Shown here: positions 44,601 through 52,736 of the stretch, in pieces
How positions within the stretch are numbered: position 1 is the first letter of the stretch
Layout: each line of letters starts with the position of its first letter
Assembly: GCF_036226525.1 (NCBI RefSeq)
Contig: NZ_CP108487.1
Coordinates: 3,162,001-3,226,000 of the forward strand
Reading direction: 5' to 3'
Length of the DNA: 64,000 bases
Origin: Kribbella sp. NBC_01245
GTDB lineage: Bacteria; Actinomycetota; Actinomycetes; Propionibacteriales; Kribbellaceae
Notes under the pieces: generated by a model
The model's database searches: none
What the model saw: the letters and a program-made list of their open reading frames with translations, nothing else
What the model was told of the DNA's origin: nothing
Made by a program: the position numbers and the translations under genes

Positions 44601-44751
44601 CGTGGAGATTCTGCGTCAGCAGATCGACCTCGATATTGGAGTTGCCCTCGCGATACTCCCAGTTGCCGAGATACTCGTATCCCAACAGCTCACCGAAGAG
44701 CCTGACAACGCGGTCCTGCGCCTTACGCTCAATCTGCCCAACGTCGCTCAT
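41665..44751 (-). CDS. hsdR: Type I restriction enzyme, R subunit (HsdR)
   Basis: The 1028-aa protein has an N-terminal PD-(D/E)xK nuclease (RPDIALYVNGLALVTLELK, residues ~130-155), a superfamily 2 translocase with Walker A TQGSGKSLTMVW and DEAH-like FVDEAHRTQSG, motif III GFTGTPLL, motif VI-like QAICRVNRLDG, and a C-terminal helical part for docking to HsdM/HsdS. It overlaps hsdS by 4 bp. Full length for the family. Confidence 0.95.
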   Translation of the reverse strand: MSDVGQIERKAQDRVVRLFGELLGYEYLGNWEYREGNSNIEVDLLTQNLHARGYDNNLINKAIEQLKKAAAIGGGHDLYEANREVYDLLRYGVKVKRGAGEQFETVWLIDWSTPEANHFVVVEEVTILGQHTKRPDIALYVNGLALVTLELKRSRVAVSEGIRQTIGNQKPEFIRPFFSTVQLVMAGNDVEGLRYSVIDTPEKYWLEWKEPSELQDPLDRALQQLCSKSRLLELIHDFMVYDSGVKKTARHNQYFGVKAAQARIAKREGGVIWHTQGSGKSLTMVWLAKWIREHQDDARVLLITDRTELDEQIEKVFNGVNEQIYRTSSGADLLDTLNKSTEWLIGSLVHKFRGSDDDSASDKAEADFIKELNAKIPKEFRAKGNLFIFVDEAHRTQSGKMHNAMKELLPGAMFVGFTGTPLLKADKATSIETFGSFIHTYKFDEAVEDGVVLDLRYEARNIDQNLTSPAHVDKWFDVKTKGMTDLSKAELKKRWGTMQKVVSSEPRAKQIVNDILLDMETKPRLLDGRGNAMLVGASIYQACKFYELFCNAGFTGKCAIITSYAPNPSDISKEDSGEGKTEKIRQYDIYRKMLADHFGEPQDVAMTKVEQFEKEVKEQFLKNPGQMRLLIVVDKLLTGFDAPSATYLYIDKKMRDHGLFQAICRVNRLDGDDKDYGYIVDYQDLFNSLENAITDYTSGALDGYEKQDIEGLLSDRVDKAREDLDEALEKVRAICEPVAPPKNTLQYQQYFCAAEQGSAEQLKANEPKRVELYKAVAGVTRAYANLANEMTDAGYTADEAEAIRSEIAHYAAVRDEVKLGAGEDVDFKQYEAGMRFLLDTYIQAGASEVVSNFEDTGLIDLIVQLGAGAIDKLPEGIKKDPEAVAETITNNMRKVIIDERAMNPKYYDKMSELLDALLDQRRQGALDYQAYLAQLLEAARKLGTKESDTKYPDWADDGAKRALVDLLFPDEHLAIEVDTVIRQTKPDSWVGSRIKERKVRKAIKSTLPPDFDRLDELFELVKVRHEYR

Positions 44752-46001
44752 GAGGCCGCCTTCTCCTGCACGGATAGGCGTGTCCGCCCCGTAAGCAGTT
44801 CCTGCATCATGCCGTTCTTGACGGCGCGAGCCTTCTTAGCGCGAGCGCGTAGCGATGCGATCTCGGCATCGGCCTCATCAAGGACCTCAGCGATAGCACG
44901 CTGCTCATCTAGATCCTTCGGCATCCTCAGCGGGATGGACCGGAGCTGCCGCCCGTTGAGTGACGGCAATGCACCAGTGGCAACGAGGGACCCCAACGGG
45001 AAGTTTGTCAAGGAGTAGTGCACGAACCGGATGTTCGCCTTCGCGCCATCGAGCATGAACGCAGCCATGTTGTTGTCGATGCAACTTGGTTGAGCAAGGA
45101 TTCGCTTGCGCTCAAGAAAGACGGCCGCGCCGACCTTCGCGAAGACAATCGCGCCCTCTGGTATCACTACGGCGCCGATACTTTTTTGCTGAGCATTTGA
45201 GATGTAGTTGTTTGCTGTGGTCATGAACAGCTCGTTGCCAAGCCTGTTCATATCAGAAACTTTGAAGAACGGAAACGTGCCTGATATCGCCCCTTGATAG
45301 CGAACAGGGAAGCCGCTCCCGCCCTTGAACACGCCGATGTCTCCGGCGTTCAAGTCGTGCCAAGGCTCAGAAAACCCCGGTAGCCTCGTCCGGCCAGTCA
45401 GAAGCTGCTGCATCATGCCCTGCTTGATCACCTGCTTCTTGGCGATCAACCGCTGCAGTTTCCGAATCAGTCGATCGATGTCCGACAGCGCTGAGGCAAT
45501 GGCTCCTTGCTCTCGATGTTCAGGTAGCCACACTCGTACAGTCTTCAGGTCGCGCTGGCCGATGTTCGCTCGGATGCCGCCCTGGCCGCGGGAAATGATC
45601 TGTTGTCGAACAGCCGCGCTTCGCAGTGCGTACTTGGAGAATTCGATGTCCATCTCCGACGTAATCGGACGGCCGCGGAAAACGAATCCGCCGAATACGA
45701 TCGGTTCGTCGTCGATGTAGACCGACGTCAGCCCAACCTCATCCTGTGTCTCTGAGGTGCGGTTGAATAGAACATCACCACGCTTCACCTCGTACCGGGA
45801 TAGAATCTTCTTTGGAAGATTGACTCGTCCCGGGATGTCATGCACGCGCAAAGACTCGTGCGTGATGACCTCTAGGACATTCACAAACGGCACGCCGTGT
45901 CCGTACGCCGACTTATCAGCGTTGATTCCGTTGCTTAAGCTTAGAAGTTCGCCAAGGTTGAACTCACGCCAGTCGGTCGGTGCGTCGCGAGACGAGCTCA
46001 T
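44748..46001 (-). CDS. hsdS: Type I restriction specificity subunit (HsdS)
   Basis: The 417-aa protein has two target-recognition domains (residues ~1-150 and ~205-350), each followed by a conserved helical spacer; the spacers share EQ(G/R)AIA-LS/LDE-D and QGMMQQLLTGRTRL / NGMMQELLTGRTRL. The symmetrical layout predicts a bipartite methylation site. It overlaps hsdR and hsdM by 4 bp each. Confidence 0.93.
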   Translation of the reverse strand: MSSSRDAPTDWREFNLGELLSLSNGINADKSAYGHGVPFVNVLEVITHESLRVHDIPGRVNLPKKILSRYEVKRGDVLFNRTSETQDEVGLTSVYIDDEPIVFGGFVFRGRPITSEMDIEFSKYALRSAAVRQQIISRGQGGIRANIGQRDLKTVRVWLPEHREQGAIASALSDIDRLIRKLQRLIAKKQVIKQGMMQQLLTGRTRLPGFSEPWHDLNAGDIGVFKGGSGFPVRYQGAISGTFPFFKVSDMNRLGNELFMTTANNYISNAQQKSIGAVVIPEGAIVFAKVGAAVFLERKRILAQPSCIDNNMAAFMLDGAKANIRFVHYSLTNFPLGSLVATGALPSLNGRQLRSIPLRMPKDLDEQRAIAEVLDEADAEIASLRARAKKARAVKNGMMQELLTGRTRLSVQEKAAS

Positions 46002-48466
46002 TGGCCGATCCCCATCTCCCGGAGATGGCCAGCGACCTTCGCTTCGAGAGCGGCGAGCTCCGCGTCTAGTGCGCCGACAGTCTCAGCGTACCGATCACCG
46101 AGCTCCTCGATCCGGCCAACAAGTGCAAGCGTGAGAGAGCCAACTTCGGACGAGACGCGACCAGTGACTGATGCGAACCACTTACCTTCGAGCACGAGAC
46201 CCTTGACGTCACTCTCGCTGAGCTCGCCGTATTTCTTGAGCGTGGCGCTGTCGAGCGCGGCCTGGGCGTCCTTGACGACCTTCTTGGCGGCAGCCTCTGC
46301 GTCGTAGAGCCCAATCAGCTGCTCGAGCACCTTCACCTCGTCGGGGTCGGAGCCTTCGCGCTTGGCTACCCTTAGCCGCGCACTGGCGAGTGCCTTGGTT
46401 ATCTTGTCGTCCTCCAAAGCGTCGGTCAGGAGACCGTCCTCGACGGCGTACTCCTCGACGTACTCCTCCACTGCGCGGCTGGCTTCCTCAGCGGCTGCGG
46501 TGAGTTCGTCGAGCTTGACTCGTTCGACGGCGAAGTAGGTCGCCACGATAAGTGCCGGCGGGATGAGGTCCATCTTGTACTTGGTGGCGCTGCGGCCTGA
46601 GCCGACAACAAGATCCGGGGTCTCAGCGAGTTTGCGATCCCTATCCTCGATGGTCTTGCGCGGCCTGGCAGCGTTGAGCCAGCCATCGTTCATGATCAGG
46701 AAGACGTCATCATGCATGACGTCGTGCCAGTACGACATCAGCTGCTCATAGATGTCGTACTCGTCCAGCAACGGGACGGGCTTAAAGCGGGCGAGCAGAT
46801 CGTCGCTGATGGTCGCGATCAGGTCGTTAGGCTGCGTGTCGGCGTCGATGCTCGCGAGCTCGACGCGGTGGGCATTGAACCACTCGGCGGTCAGGTCACG
46901 AGCCTCGGTGGCGAACTTTTGGAACTCTGGTGAGTCGAGGATGGACTGCTGGACCTGACTGATATCGATGGTCAGGTCGCTATAGCCGGGACGGTTCGGA
47001 GTGAAAAGCTGGCTGCGCAGCTGCAGGAAGGCCTGCCAGTAGCCGCTGAGCGCATCGAGGTCGCGGTCCGGAATACCGCCGTGCAGATGGGCATGGAGGT
47101 CCTGGATGTCTTCAGGCTCAGATGAGTCGACGTAGCGTGGGATGTTGAGGTTGTAGTTGTTCTTCGGGTTGGCGATCTCGGCCAGTGGCACCATGCGGGA
47201 GTAGCGCTCGATCTCGATCTGCTTATTGAAGACGTCAACGATCTTGTGGATATCCTGGCTGCGCAGGCGGTTCTTGGGGCCATCCTTTATGAATCCCTTG
47301 GAGGCGTCGATCATGAAGACGCCAGTGCGAGCTTGGGCGTTCTCCTTGTCGAGCACCACGATGCAGGCCGGGATGCCCGTGCCGTAGAAGAGGTTCGCAG
47401 GCAGGCCGATGACGCCCTTGATGAAGCCCTGCTTGAGCAGCCGCTGGCGGATAGTGGCTTCGGCGTTCCCGCGGAATAGCACCCCATGAGGGAGGATGAT
47501 GGCCGCCTTGCCGGTGCTCTTGAGCGACTTGAGGATGTGCAGCAGGAAGGCGTAGTCACCGTTCTTCTCTGGTGGCCGGCCGTACTCGAAGCGGCTGAAC
47601 TCGTTCTCCAGGCCGTTGCCCCACGACTTGACCGAGAACGGCGGGTTGGCAACGGCAAAATCGAAGGTGCGCAACTCGCTGCCCCTGGTAAACTGCGGGC
47701 TAGTGATCGTATCGCCCTTGGCGATCTCAGCATCCTCGTTGCCATGCAGAATCATGTTCATCTTTGATAGCGCCCAGGTGGCGTTGTCTTTCTCCTGGCC
47801 ATAGATGGTGATACCGCGAGGTGCCTCGGCGGCGACCTTCAAAAGCAGCGATCCCGAACCACAGGTCGGGTCGTAGACAGTCTGGTCCTGACGAGTTGCG
47901 GCGTTGATACCTACCACCTTGGCAAGGATTCTGGAGACCTCAGCCGGCGTATAGAACTGCCCCTTGCTCTTGCCAGACTCGGTGGCGAAGTGGCGCATCA
48001 GGTACTCGTAAGCGTCACCGAGTAGATCGTCGCCCTCCGCACGTGAGCCGCGGAAGTCCAGGTCACTGAAAATCGTGACGAGCTTGGAGAGCCGGTCCTG
48101 CATCTCCTTGCCCTTGCCAAGTTTCTCCTCGTCATTGAAATCGGCCAGATCGATGACGTTGCGAAGGCTATTGGCTTCGGCTAGCTTGGCGATGATCTTG
48201 TTGAATCGATCCCCGATTTCCTTGTCGCCCTTGGCTGCGAGCATGTCATCGAACGAGCCACCTTCGGGGACATCGATCAGGCTGTCAGAATCAGCCTTCG
48301 CCTTATCGGAGACGTACTTAACGAACAGCAGTGTCAGGATGTAGTCCTTGTACTGGCTGGCGTCCATGCCGCCGCGCAGCTCGTCGCAACTTTTCCACAG
48401 TGAACTGTAGAGATCCGATTTCTTGAGGGCCACAGCCGGTCTTCCTGTCGTGTTTTGTTTGTTCAT
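45998..48466 (-). CDS. hsdM: Type I methyltransferase subunit (HsdM), long form
   Basis: The 822-aa protein has the HsdM N-terminal helical domain, SAM motif I YDPTCGSGSLLLK (residues ~198-210) and catalytic NPPF (~274-277) for N6-adenine methylation. It is about 300 residues longer than classical HsdM; the extra C-terminal part (residues ~520-822) contains a charged coiled coil. It is first in the hsdM-S-R-metallopeptidase operon. Upstream DNA is AT-rich and should hold the promoter. Confidence 0.93.
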   Translation of the reverse strand: MNKQNTTGRPAVALKKSDLYSSLWKSCDELRGGMDASQYKDYILTLLFVKYVSDKAKADSDSLIDVPEGGSFDDMLAAKGDKEIGDRFNKIIAKLAEANSLRNVIDLADFNDEEKLGKGKEMQDRLSKLVTIFSDLDFRGSRAEGDDLLGDAYEYLMRHFATESGKSKGQFYTPAEVSRILAKVVGINAATRQDQTVYDPTCGSGSLLLKVAAEAPRGITIYGQEKDNATWALSKMNMILHGNEDAEIAKGDTITSPQFTRGSELRTFDFAVANPPFSVKSWGNGLENEFSRFEYGRPPEKNGDYAFLLHILKSLKSTGKAAIILPHGVLFRGNAEATIRQRLLKQGFIKGVIGLPANLFYGTGIPACIVVLDKENAQARTGVFMIDASKGFIKDGPKNRLRSQDIHKIVDVFNKQIEIERYSRMVPLAEIANPKNNYNLNIPRYVDSSEPEDIQDLHAHLHGGIPDRDLDALSGYWQAFLQLRSQLFTPNRPGYSDLTIDISQVQQSILDSPEFQKFATEARDLTAEWFNAHRVELASIDADTQPNDLIATISDDLLARFKPVPLLDEYDIYEQLMSYWHDVMHDDVFLIMNDGWLNAARPRKTIEDRDRKLAETPDLVVGSGRSATKYKMDLIPPALIVATYFAVERVKLDELTAAAEEASRAVEEYVEEYAVEDGLLTDALEDDKITKALASARLRVAKREGSDPDEVKVLEQLIGLYDAEAAAKKVVKDAQAALDSATLKKYGELSESDVKGLVLEGKWFASVTGRVSSEVGSLTLALVGRIEELGDRYAETVGALDAELAALEAKVAGHLREMGIGQ

Positions 48467-48756
48467 ATTCTATTGTGAGTTTATCATTTATTGCATCGAG
48501 CACATAGTTTAAAGTTAACCCGCTCTCACCCATTGCGCCTGGCGACCAGGAGGCTCAAGATCGTCCAGCTTGCCTTTCGTGTCGATCATCAGTCGTCGTC
48601 GCTCGTTCCCAACCCTAGTTCCCGCATCTCTGATCAGCGAGGACCAACATCGATGGTTGCCGCACCGATCAACCAAGAGTCGAGACGGGGCAGCGGGCTA
48701 GGAAGTAGACATACCCGTGAGCCACAGTGGCTGGCCGATCCGGCAAGATCGTCGCC

Positions 48757-49800
48757 ATGCGACTCCTCATTCTCGGTGGCAGTTGGTTCCTCGGCCGGAC
48801 CCTCATCGTTGACGTCTTGGCTCGAGGGTGGGATGCCACCGCCTTCTCCCGAGGCAAGAGCGGTCAACCGCCGGCGGGTGCCACGCATGTCATCGGCGAC
48901 AGGACCGACCCTGATGACCTTCGCCGTCTGACCGAAGCGGGTCCCTGGGATGCCGTGATCGACACGAGCGCGTACGAGCCGATCGACGTCGCGCGGGTAA
49001 CGAACGCTCTGGCAGATCGCGTTGAGCAGTACGTCCTGGTTTCTACGGTCAGCGCGTACCAGGACTGGCCGACAACCGCGGTCGATGAATCCTCACCACT
49101 TTGGCCGTCCTCAGCCACGTTCACCAAAGACTCCCCCGAACTGGCCGACATGACCATTGGCGGCAAGTACGGCACGCTGAAAGCAGGCTGTGAAGACGCC
49201 GCAACCGAGGGCACGAGGCGGAGCCTCATCGTTCGCCCCGGCGTGATCCTGGGGCCGGGCGAGTACGTCGGCCGTGCGATGAAGCTACTAGAACGCGCTG
49301 CCCGCGGCGGTCCGTGGCTGCTGCCAGCGCCGTCCGACCAACCCATTCAGCCAGTCGACGTCCGTGACGTATCGACGTTTCTGCTGGATTCGATCGCGGC
49401 AGGGCGCGATGGCGCATTCAACCTCGTCGCTCCTGCTGGCCACGCCACCTATGGCGACCTCATCGACATGTGCCTTGACCTGACCGGACGCCGGGCCCAG
49501 CCAGTGTGGGTAGACCCTCAATGGCTGGATGAGCAAGGCGTCCGACAGTGGACCGAGATCCCGTTGTGGCGAATCCCAGAAGCCACCTGGCAGGTCGATG
49601 GCCGGCGTGCGGCCGAGGCCGGTCTTCGATGCCGACCTCTTGTCGATACGCTGCGAGACTTCAAGTCGGCACTGGATCGGGATGGCCTAATCGACCACCC
49701 GCGGCAAAGTCAGCTCGGTATGCGCCCCGAACGGGAGGCGGAACTCCTCGCCGCGTGGGACCACGCCCAGTCGTCAGGCGCTCGGAAGCGCCTTTCGTGA
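48757..49800 (+). CDS. NAD-dependent epimerase/dehydratase (extended SDR)
   Basis: A 347-aa protein with an N-terminal Rossmann motif LILGGSWFLGRTL (residues 3-15), a Ser in VLVSTVSAYQDW and a substrate-binding C-terminal part. The usual YxxxK is GGKYGTLKAG (Tyr and Lys present, spacing retained). It is host-like in GC and sits between the restriction and toxin modules, possibly cargo. Its 3' end overlaps the convergent regulator gene by 27 bp. Confidence 0.85.
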   Translation: MRLLILGGSWFLGRTLIVDVLARGWDATAFSRGKSGQPPAGATHVIGDRTDPDDLRRLTEAGPWDAVIDTSAYEPIDVARVTNALADRVEQYVLVSTVSAYQDWPTTAVDESSPLWPSSATFTKDSPELADMTIGGKYGTLKAGCEDAATEGTRRSLIVRPGVILGPGEYVGRAMKLLERAARGGPWLLPAPSDQPIQPVDVRDVSTFLLDSIAAGRDGAFNLVAPAGHATYGDLIDMCLDLTGRRAQPVWVDPQWLDEQGVRQWTEIPLWRIPEATWQVDGRRAAEAGLRCRPLVDTLRDFKSALDRDGLIDHPRQSQLGMRPEREAELLAAWDHAQSSGARKRLS

Positions 49801-51090
49801 TGTCGCCTCTGCATTGAAGACCTCGATCCGATCGCGCAGTTCACCAGCCTCGCGAGCGTCCCGCCAATCTCGGCTCGTCAGGTGACGGGCGAGCTGGTCA
49901 AGGCGTCCTGTCAACCCTTGCCTACGGTGCGGTGCCGGCAACGCCCAGACTTCGTCAAGCGCCGCCGCACTGGCATCGAGCCGCCCAGCCATTAGCTCGG
50001 CTGCCGCCAAGTCGATCTGAGCCCGCGCGGGCACCAGGCCGCCAAGCGGATCTTCTGGAAGCGCCGTGATCGCCTCACGGATGCGACTGGCCGCGCTGTC
50101 CGCATGACCAACATTGAGCAGTGCCGTGCCGGCGCAGGCCGCATGCCGGCTGGGTCCCCAGCCAAACTCGCCACCTGTTCCTCCGTAGAGGTCGTCATCA
50201 CGCCAGCCGCTGGCGAGCTCATCGTCGGCCAGACGAAGCGAGTCGCGTACTTGTCCTGCTTGGCCGAGCTCAGCCCAAGCCCGCGCCTCGATCGCCCGCA
50301 GGCGAGCGGTTGCAATACCGGAAGGAGCCTCGGACAACGCACCGCCAATTAAGTCGACGGCTCGTCGTGGTTGTCCTCGCCAGTTGGCGATGACGGCCTG
50401 CGTGCCGCGTGACCACGCTCGTAGGTCATCGTGGCCGACGAGATCGGCATAGGTATGAGCGGATCTGGCTTGTTCCTCCGCGGCGTCCCAGAGGGCCAGG
50501 TCGAACGAGGCCACCGAAAGCAACCCGCAAGCCTGGCCAGCGGTCAGGTACAACTCAGCGGTCTGGGCTGGTCGCCGAGTCCGCTCGAGGAGCAAATAGG
50601 ACAGGTTCCGGATATGCCGCCCTTCAGCAAGAAGCTGAAGCGGCGGGGTGCTGTGGTACCTCCGGGCAAGCTGCCATACCGACTCGTGGAGTCGGGAGAT
50701 ATCGCCGGGATCTACTTCGCCGGCGGTGCGTGCTGCGTGTTCAAAACTCTCGTGGGCGGCCATGAGTGCCGCTGCCTCCAACGACTCGACATCAACGGAT
50801 GGGCTCGACGCTGCCGCTCCGCCTCGACGCTCGTGATCTGACATCACCTGTGGCGAGCCAAGGAGCGCTTCGAAGCTGTGCCCCCAGAACTCTTCTGCGA
50901 CGCGCTGTGCCACCGGCCGTGCTTGACCGACGTCACCGCGCATCCACCGGGCGAGTTGGCGTGGCGACAAGGTTGCCGATTCACGCATCTCCCGCGCCGT
51001 CTTCTCGAACGCCACGCATGTTTCTTCGATCGTCCACCGACCTTGGCGGACGAGCTGTTCTAGGAGCGTTCTGTACTGCGCCGTAGCCAC
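49774..51090 (-). CDS. Transcriptional-regulator-like protein with helical (TPR-type) repeats
   Basis: The 438-aa product starts at GTG 51090 (VATAQYRTLLEQLVRQGRW) and has an N-terminal segment that could be a degenerate helix-turn-helix (LSPRQLARWMRGDVG, residues ~40-55), followed by tetratricopeptide-like helices. This type of XRE/TPR regulator is abundant in actinobacteria next to small secreted or membrane proteins and resolvase-like genes. It is divergent from the four-gene operon at 51380-52087. Confidence 0.75.
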   Translation of the reverse strand: MATAQYRTLLEQLVRQGRWTIEETCVAFEKTAREMRESATLSPRQLARWMRGDVGQARPVAQRVAEEFWGHSFEALLGSPQVMSDHERRGGAAASSPSVDVESLEAAALMAAHESFEHAARTAGEVDPGDISRLHESVWQLARRYHSTPPLQLLAEGRHIRNLSYLLLERTRRPAQTAELYLTAGQACGLLSVASFDLALWDAAEEQARSAHTYADLVGHDDLRAWSRGTQAVIANWRGQPRRAVDLIGGALSEAPSGIATARLRAIEARAWAELGQAGQVRDSLRLADDELASGWRDDDLYGGTGGEFGWGPSRHAACAGTALLNVGHADSAASRIREAITALPEDPLGGLVPARAQIDLAAAELMAGRLDASAAALDEVWALPAPHRRQGLTGRLDQLARHLTSRDWRDAREAGELRDRIEVFNAEATSRKALPSA

Positions 51091-51168
51091 GCATTCACGG
51101 TATGCCACGGGTCGGGGCCCGGCGACCGTTTCGCGCGTCTTTGGCGCCCTAATGACCGAGAGATGGCA

Positions 51169-51282
51169 GACGGACGGCAGGACGGCCGTGGGCGGCATCA
51201 CGCGGCGTCCAGGAGTCATCTCCGGCAGATCCGCCCCTGGGTTCCGACCTGTGGCGCGTCCAAATGGCAGCCAGATGGCAGC
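51169..51282. promoter_or_regulatory. Three ATGGCAG direct repeats in the divergent promoter region
   Basis: ATGGCAG occurs once near 51172 and twice near 51263 and 51273 (10 bp apart, about one helical turn). They may be binding sites of the divergent regulator. The 289-nt gap holds no gene. Confidence 0.35.
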
Positions 51283-51379
51283 CCAGTGTCCGGTGTCGTT
51301 CATGGTGCCGACCGGTCACGGAGCGTCAAGCTACTCGTCCATCGAAGTTCCACTTCTCGCAGTGACGAGGTGACTGACA

Positions 51380-51472
51380 GTGATCTTGCGCATGTGGCTG
51401 CTGATCCTAGGGACCGCCGTGCTCGCGATCCTCATGGTTCGCGACATCGCGAAGGATGTGCGAGGCCGATGA
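51380..51472 (+). CDS. 30-aa single-span membrane peptide
   Basis: GTG 51380 gives VILRMWLLILGTAVLAILMV and then a basic RDIAKDVRGR tail: one membrane helix and a positively charged inside end. Its TGA overlaps the ATG of the next gene (ATGA). A GAGG precedes the start. Too short for similarity; kept because of the coupled overlaps. Confidence 0.5.
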   Translation: MILRMWLLILGTAVLAILMVRDIAKDVRGR

Positions 51473-51669
51473 CCACGCTTGCGGAAGCTCCACTTCCAAC
51501 CGACCGCTGCGTCCGCGTTTGGTTCGGTGAACACGTCATCGCGGAGTACACCGCCGAGCCAGCGACCGCCATGCGGTACCAGGCCGCGATGACTCGGCGC
51601 TTTGCCAGCCTGCGGGTGACGATCGAGCCGGCAACTGCGGTGGTGACTGAAGATGCTGCCGACTCGTGA
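51469..51669 (+). CDS. Small hypothetical protein of the coupled operon
   Basis: A 66-aa protein (MTTLAEAPLPTDRCVRVWFG, EHVIAEYTAEPATAMRYQAAM) with no membrane segment and a beta-then-helix pattern. It overlaps the genes on both sides by 4 bp (ATGA and GTGA). No family recognised. Confidence 0.6.
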   Translation: MTTLAEAPLPTDRCVRVWFGEHVIAEYTAEPATAMRYQAAMTRRFASLRVTIEPATAVVTEDAADS

Positions 51670-51755
51670 AGGGGCAGCGCCGCCGCGGCTGGTGGGCACG
51701 CGTCTGGGAGCGGATCGTCGCCAAGTTCCGGCAGTGGATGGACGAGGAGCGGTGA
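51666..51755 (+). CDS. 29-aa basic, Trp-rich peptide
   Basis: VKGQRRRGWWARVWERIVAK followed by FRQWMDEER: four Trp and net positive charge make an amphipathic helix likely. It starts at GTG inside the preceding stop and its TGA overlaps the next GTG. Could be a membrane-active peptide or just a small linker gene. Confidence 0.45.
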   Translation: MKGQRRRGWWARVWERIVAKFRQWMDEER

Positions 51756-52087
51756 GTAATGGCATCGATTACACACGCCCCCTGCTCCTCGGATACATCC
51801 TGAAACACCTGCTCATGACGGACGGCGAGCTGGCAGACATCAGGGCGCAGCTCGAAGAGTTCGCCCGAGTCGAGGGCTTCGCAATGGGGACGATCTACAC
51901 CGAGGAAACTGAGACGACGCCGGCCGCGTTTGAGGCCCTGATCGCGGCAGTCAACCGCTACGAGGTGACGACGGTGGTTATCCCGAGCCGACTGCACTTC
52001 GCTGCCCTGGCCGTGACCCACGACGTCAAGGACACCTTCGAGCGGGCGACGGGTGCGCGGGTGGTCGTCGCGAGCACCACCACATGA
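51752..52087 (+). CDS. Resolvase N-terminal-like protein
   Basis: The 111-aa protein resembles the catalytic fold of serine recombinases without the DNA-binding domain: LLLGYILKHLLMTDGELADI, EGFAMGTIYTEE, AFEALIAAVNRYEVTTVVIPS. The usual catalytic Ser in G-Y-x-R-V-S is not present (LGYILKH), so it is probably not an active recombinase. Such stand-alone proteins are common beside XRE/TPR regulators in actinobacteria. Confidence 0.65.
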   Translation: MSNGIDYTRPLLLGYILKHLLMTDGELADIRAQLEEFARVEGFAMGTIYTEETETTPAAFEALIAAVNRYEVTTVVIPSRLHFAALAVTHDVKDTFERATGARVVVASTTT

Positions 52088-52092
52088 TCTGG

Positions 52093-52423
52093 CGGAACCG
52101 GTGGGAAGTCGTCGTCCCAGCGTCACTGTGCGGAGGATCGCCCGCACACCCTGCCGGTTCCGTCACTAAAGCGTCCCTGTTCGAGCCTTCCCCGAGTCCC
52201 CTGGCTCCCTCCCGGCTCGGACAGGGACCCAAAGGCCGGCTGGCGCGGAACATGCGAGCGAGGCTGTCCGCGCCAGCCGTTCCAACCTCCCGATGCCGGA
52301 CCCCTTCGGGAGTGGCCGCACCGTTTCGTTGACCGGAGCCACAGCTCCGATGAGAAGTCGTGCAGGCCTGATCCACCGCCGTCCCTCGTTATCTATCAGC
52401 GGCCGACGAGGGACGGCGGTGGA
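52093..52423. repeat. Cluster of four hairpins between the resolvase-like operon and the toxin module
   Basis: Perfect arms: 9 bp at 52093-52101/52154-52162; 8 bp at 52173-52180/52221-52228 (with further CGAGC/GCTCG pairing); 12 bp at 52238-52249/52267-52278; 18 bp at 52372-52389/52406-52423. At least one should end transcription of the upstream operon; the last lies 35 nt before the next start codon and may be regulatory. No gene is seen in this 371-nt gap. Confidence 0.7.
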
Positions 52424-52458
52424 CTTGTTCATCGACCGATTCGAGAAGTGAGGCAACT

Positions 52459-52719
52459 ATGTCGCAAGTCGAGCAGATGAAGATGCAACTCCACGGTTTG
52501 GCAGATCAGTCCCGTCAGGGAGCTGCCAGCCTTGCAGGGTTTAAGCAGCGTTTCGAGCAGTCCAGTGAGAACGTACAGGCCCTGATCCGGGGTTCGGCGA
52601 CGAACGCAGACAAGGACATCACCACGCTCCTGGACGCTGCCGGCAAATCCGTCGAGCAGGCCATACAGTCGCTCAGTTCCGCCGAGGCGGGTTGTCGCAG
52701 CTACGCCGATCAGCTGTAA
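52459..52719 (+). CDS. Small helical protein, WXG100-like partner of the deaminase toxin
   Basis: An 86-aa all-helical protein (VEQMKMQLHGLADQSRQGAA, SLAGFKQRFEQSSENVQALI) of WXG100-like size, but without a clear W-x-G turn. It lies 17 bp upstream of the toxin gene. By analogy with ESX-secreted polymorphic toxins it may pair with the helical N-terminus of the toxin for export. GAAGTGAGG precedes the ATG. Confidence 0.65.
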   Translation: MSQVEQMKMQLHGLADQSRQGAASLAGFKQRFEQSSENVQALIRGSATNADKDITTLLDAAGKSVEQAIQSLSSAEAGCRSYADQL

Positions 52720-52736
52720 ATCCGGGAGGATGAACC

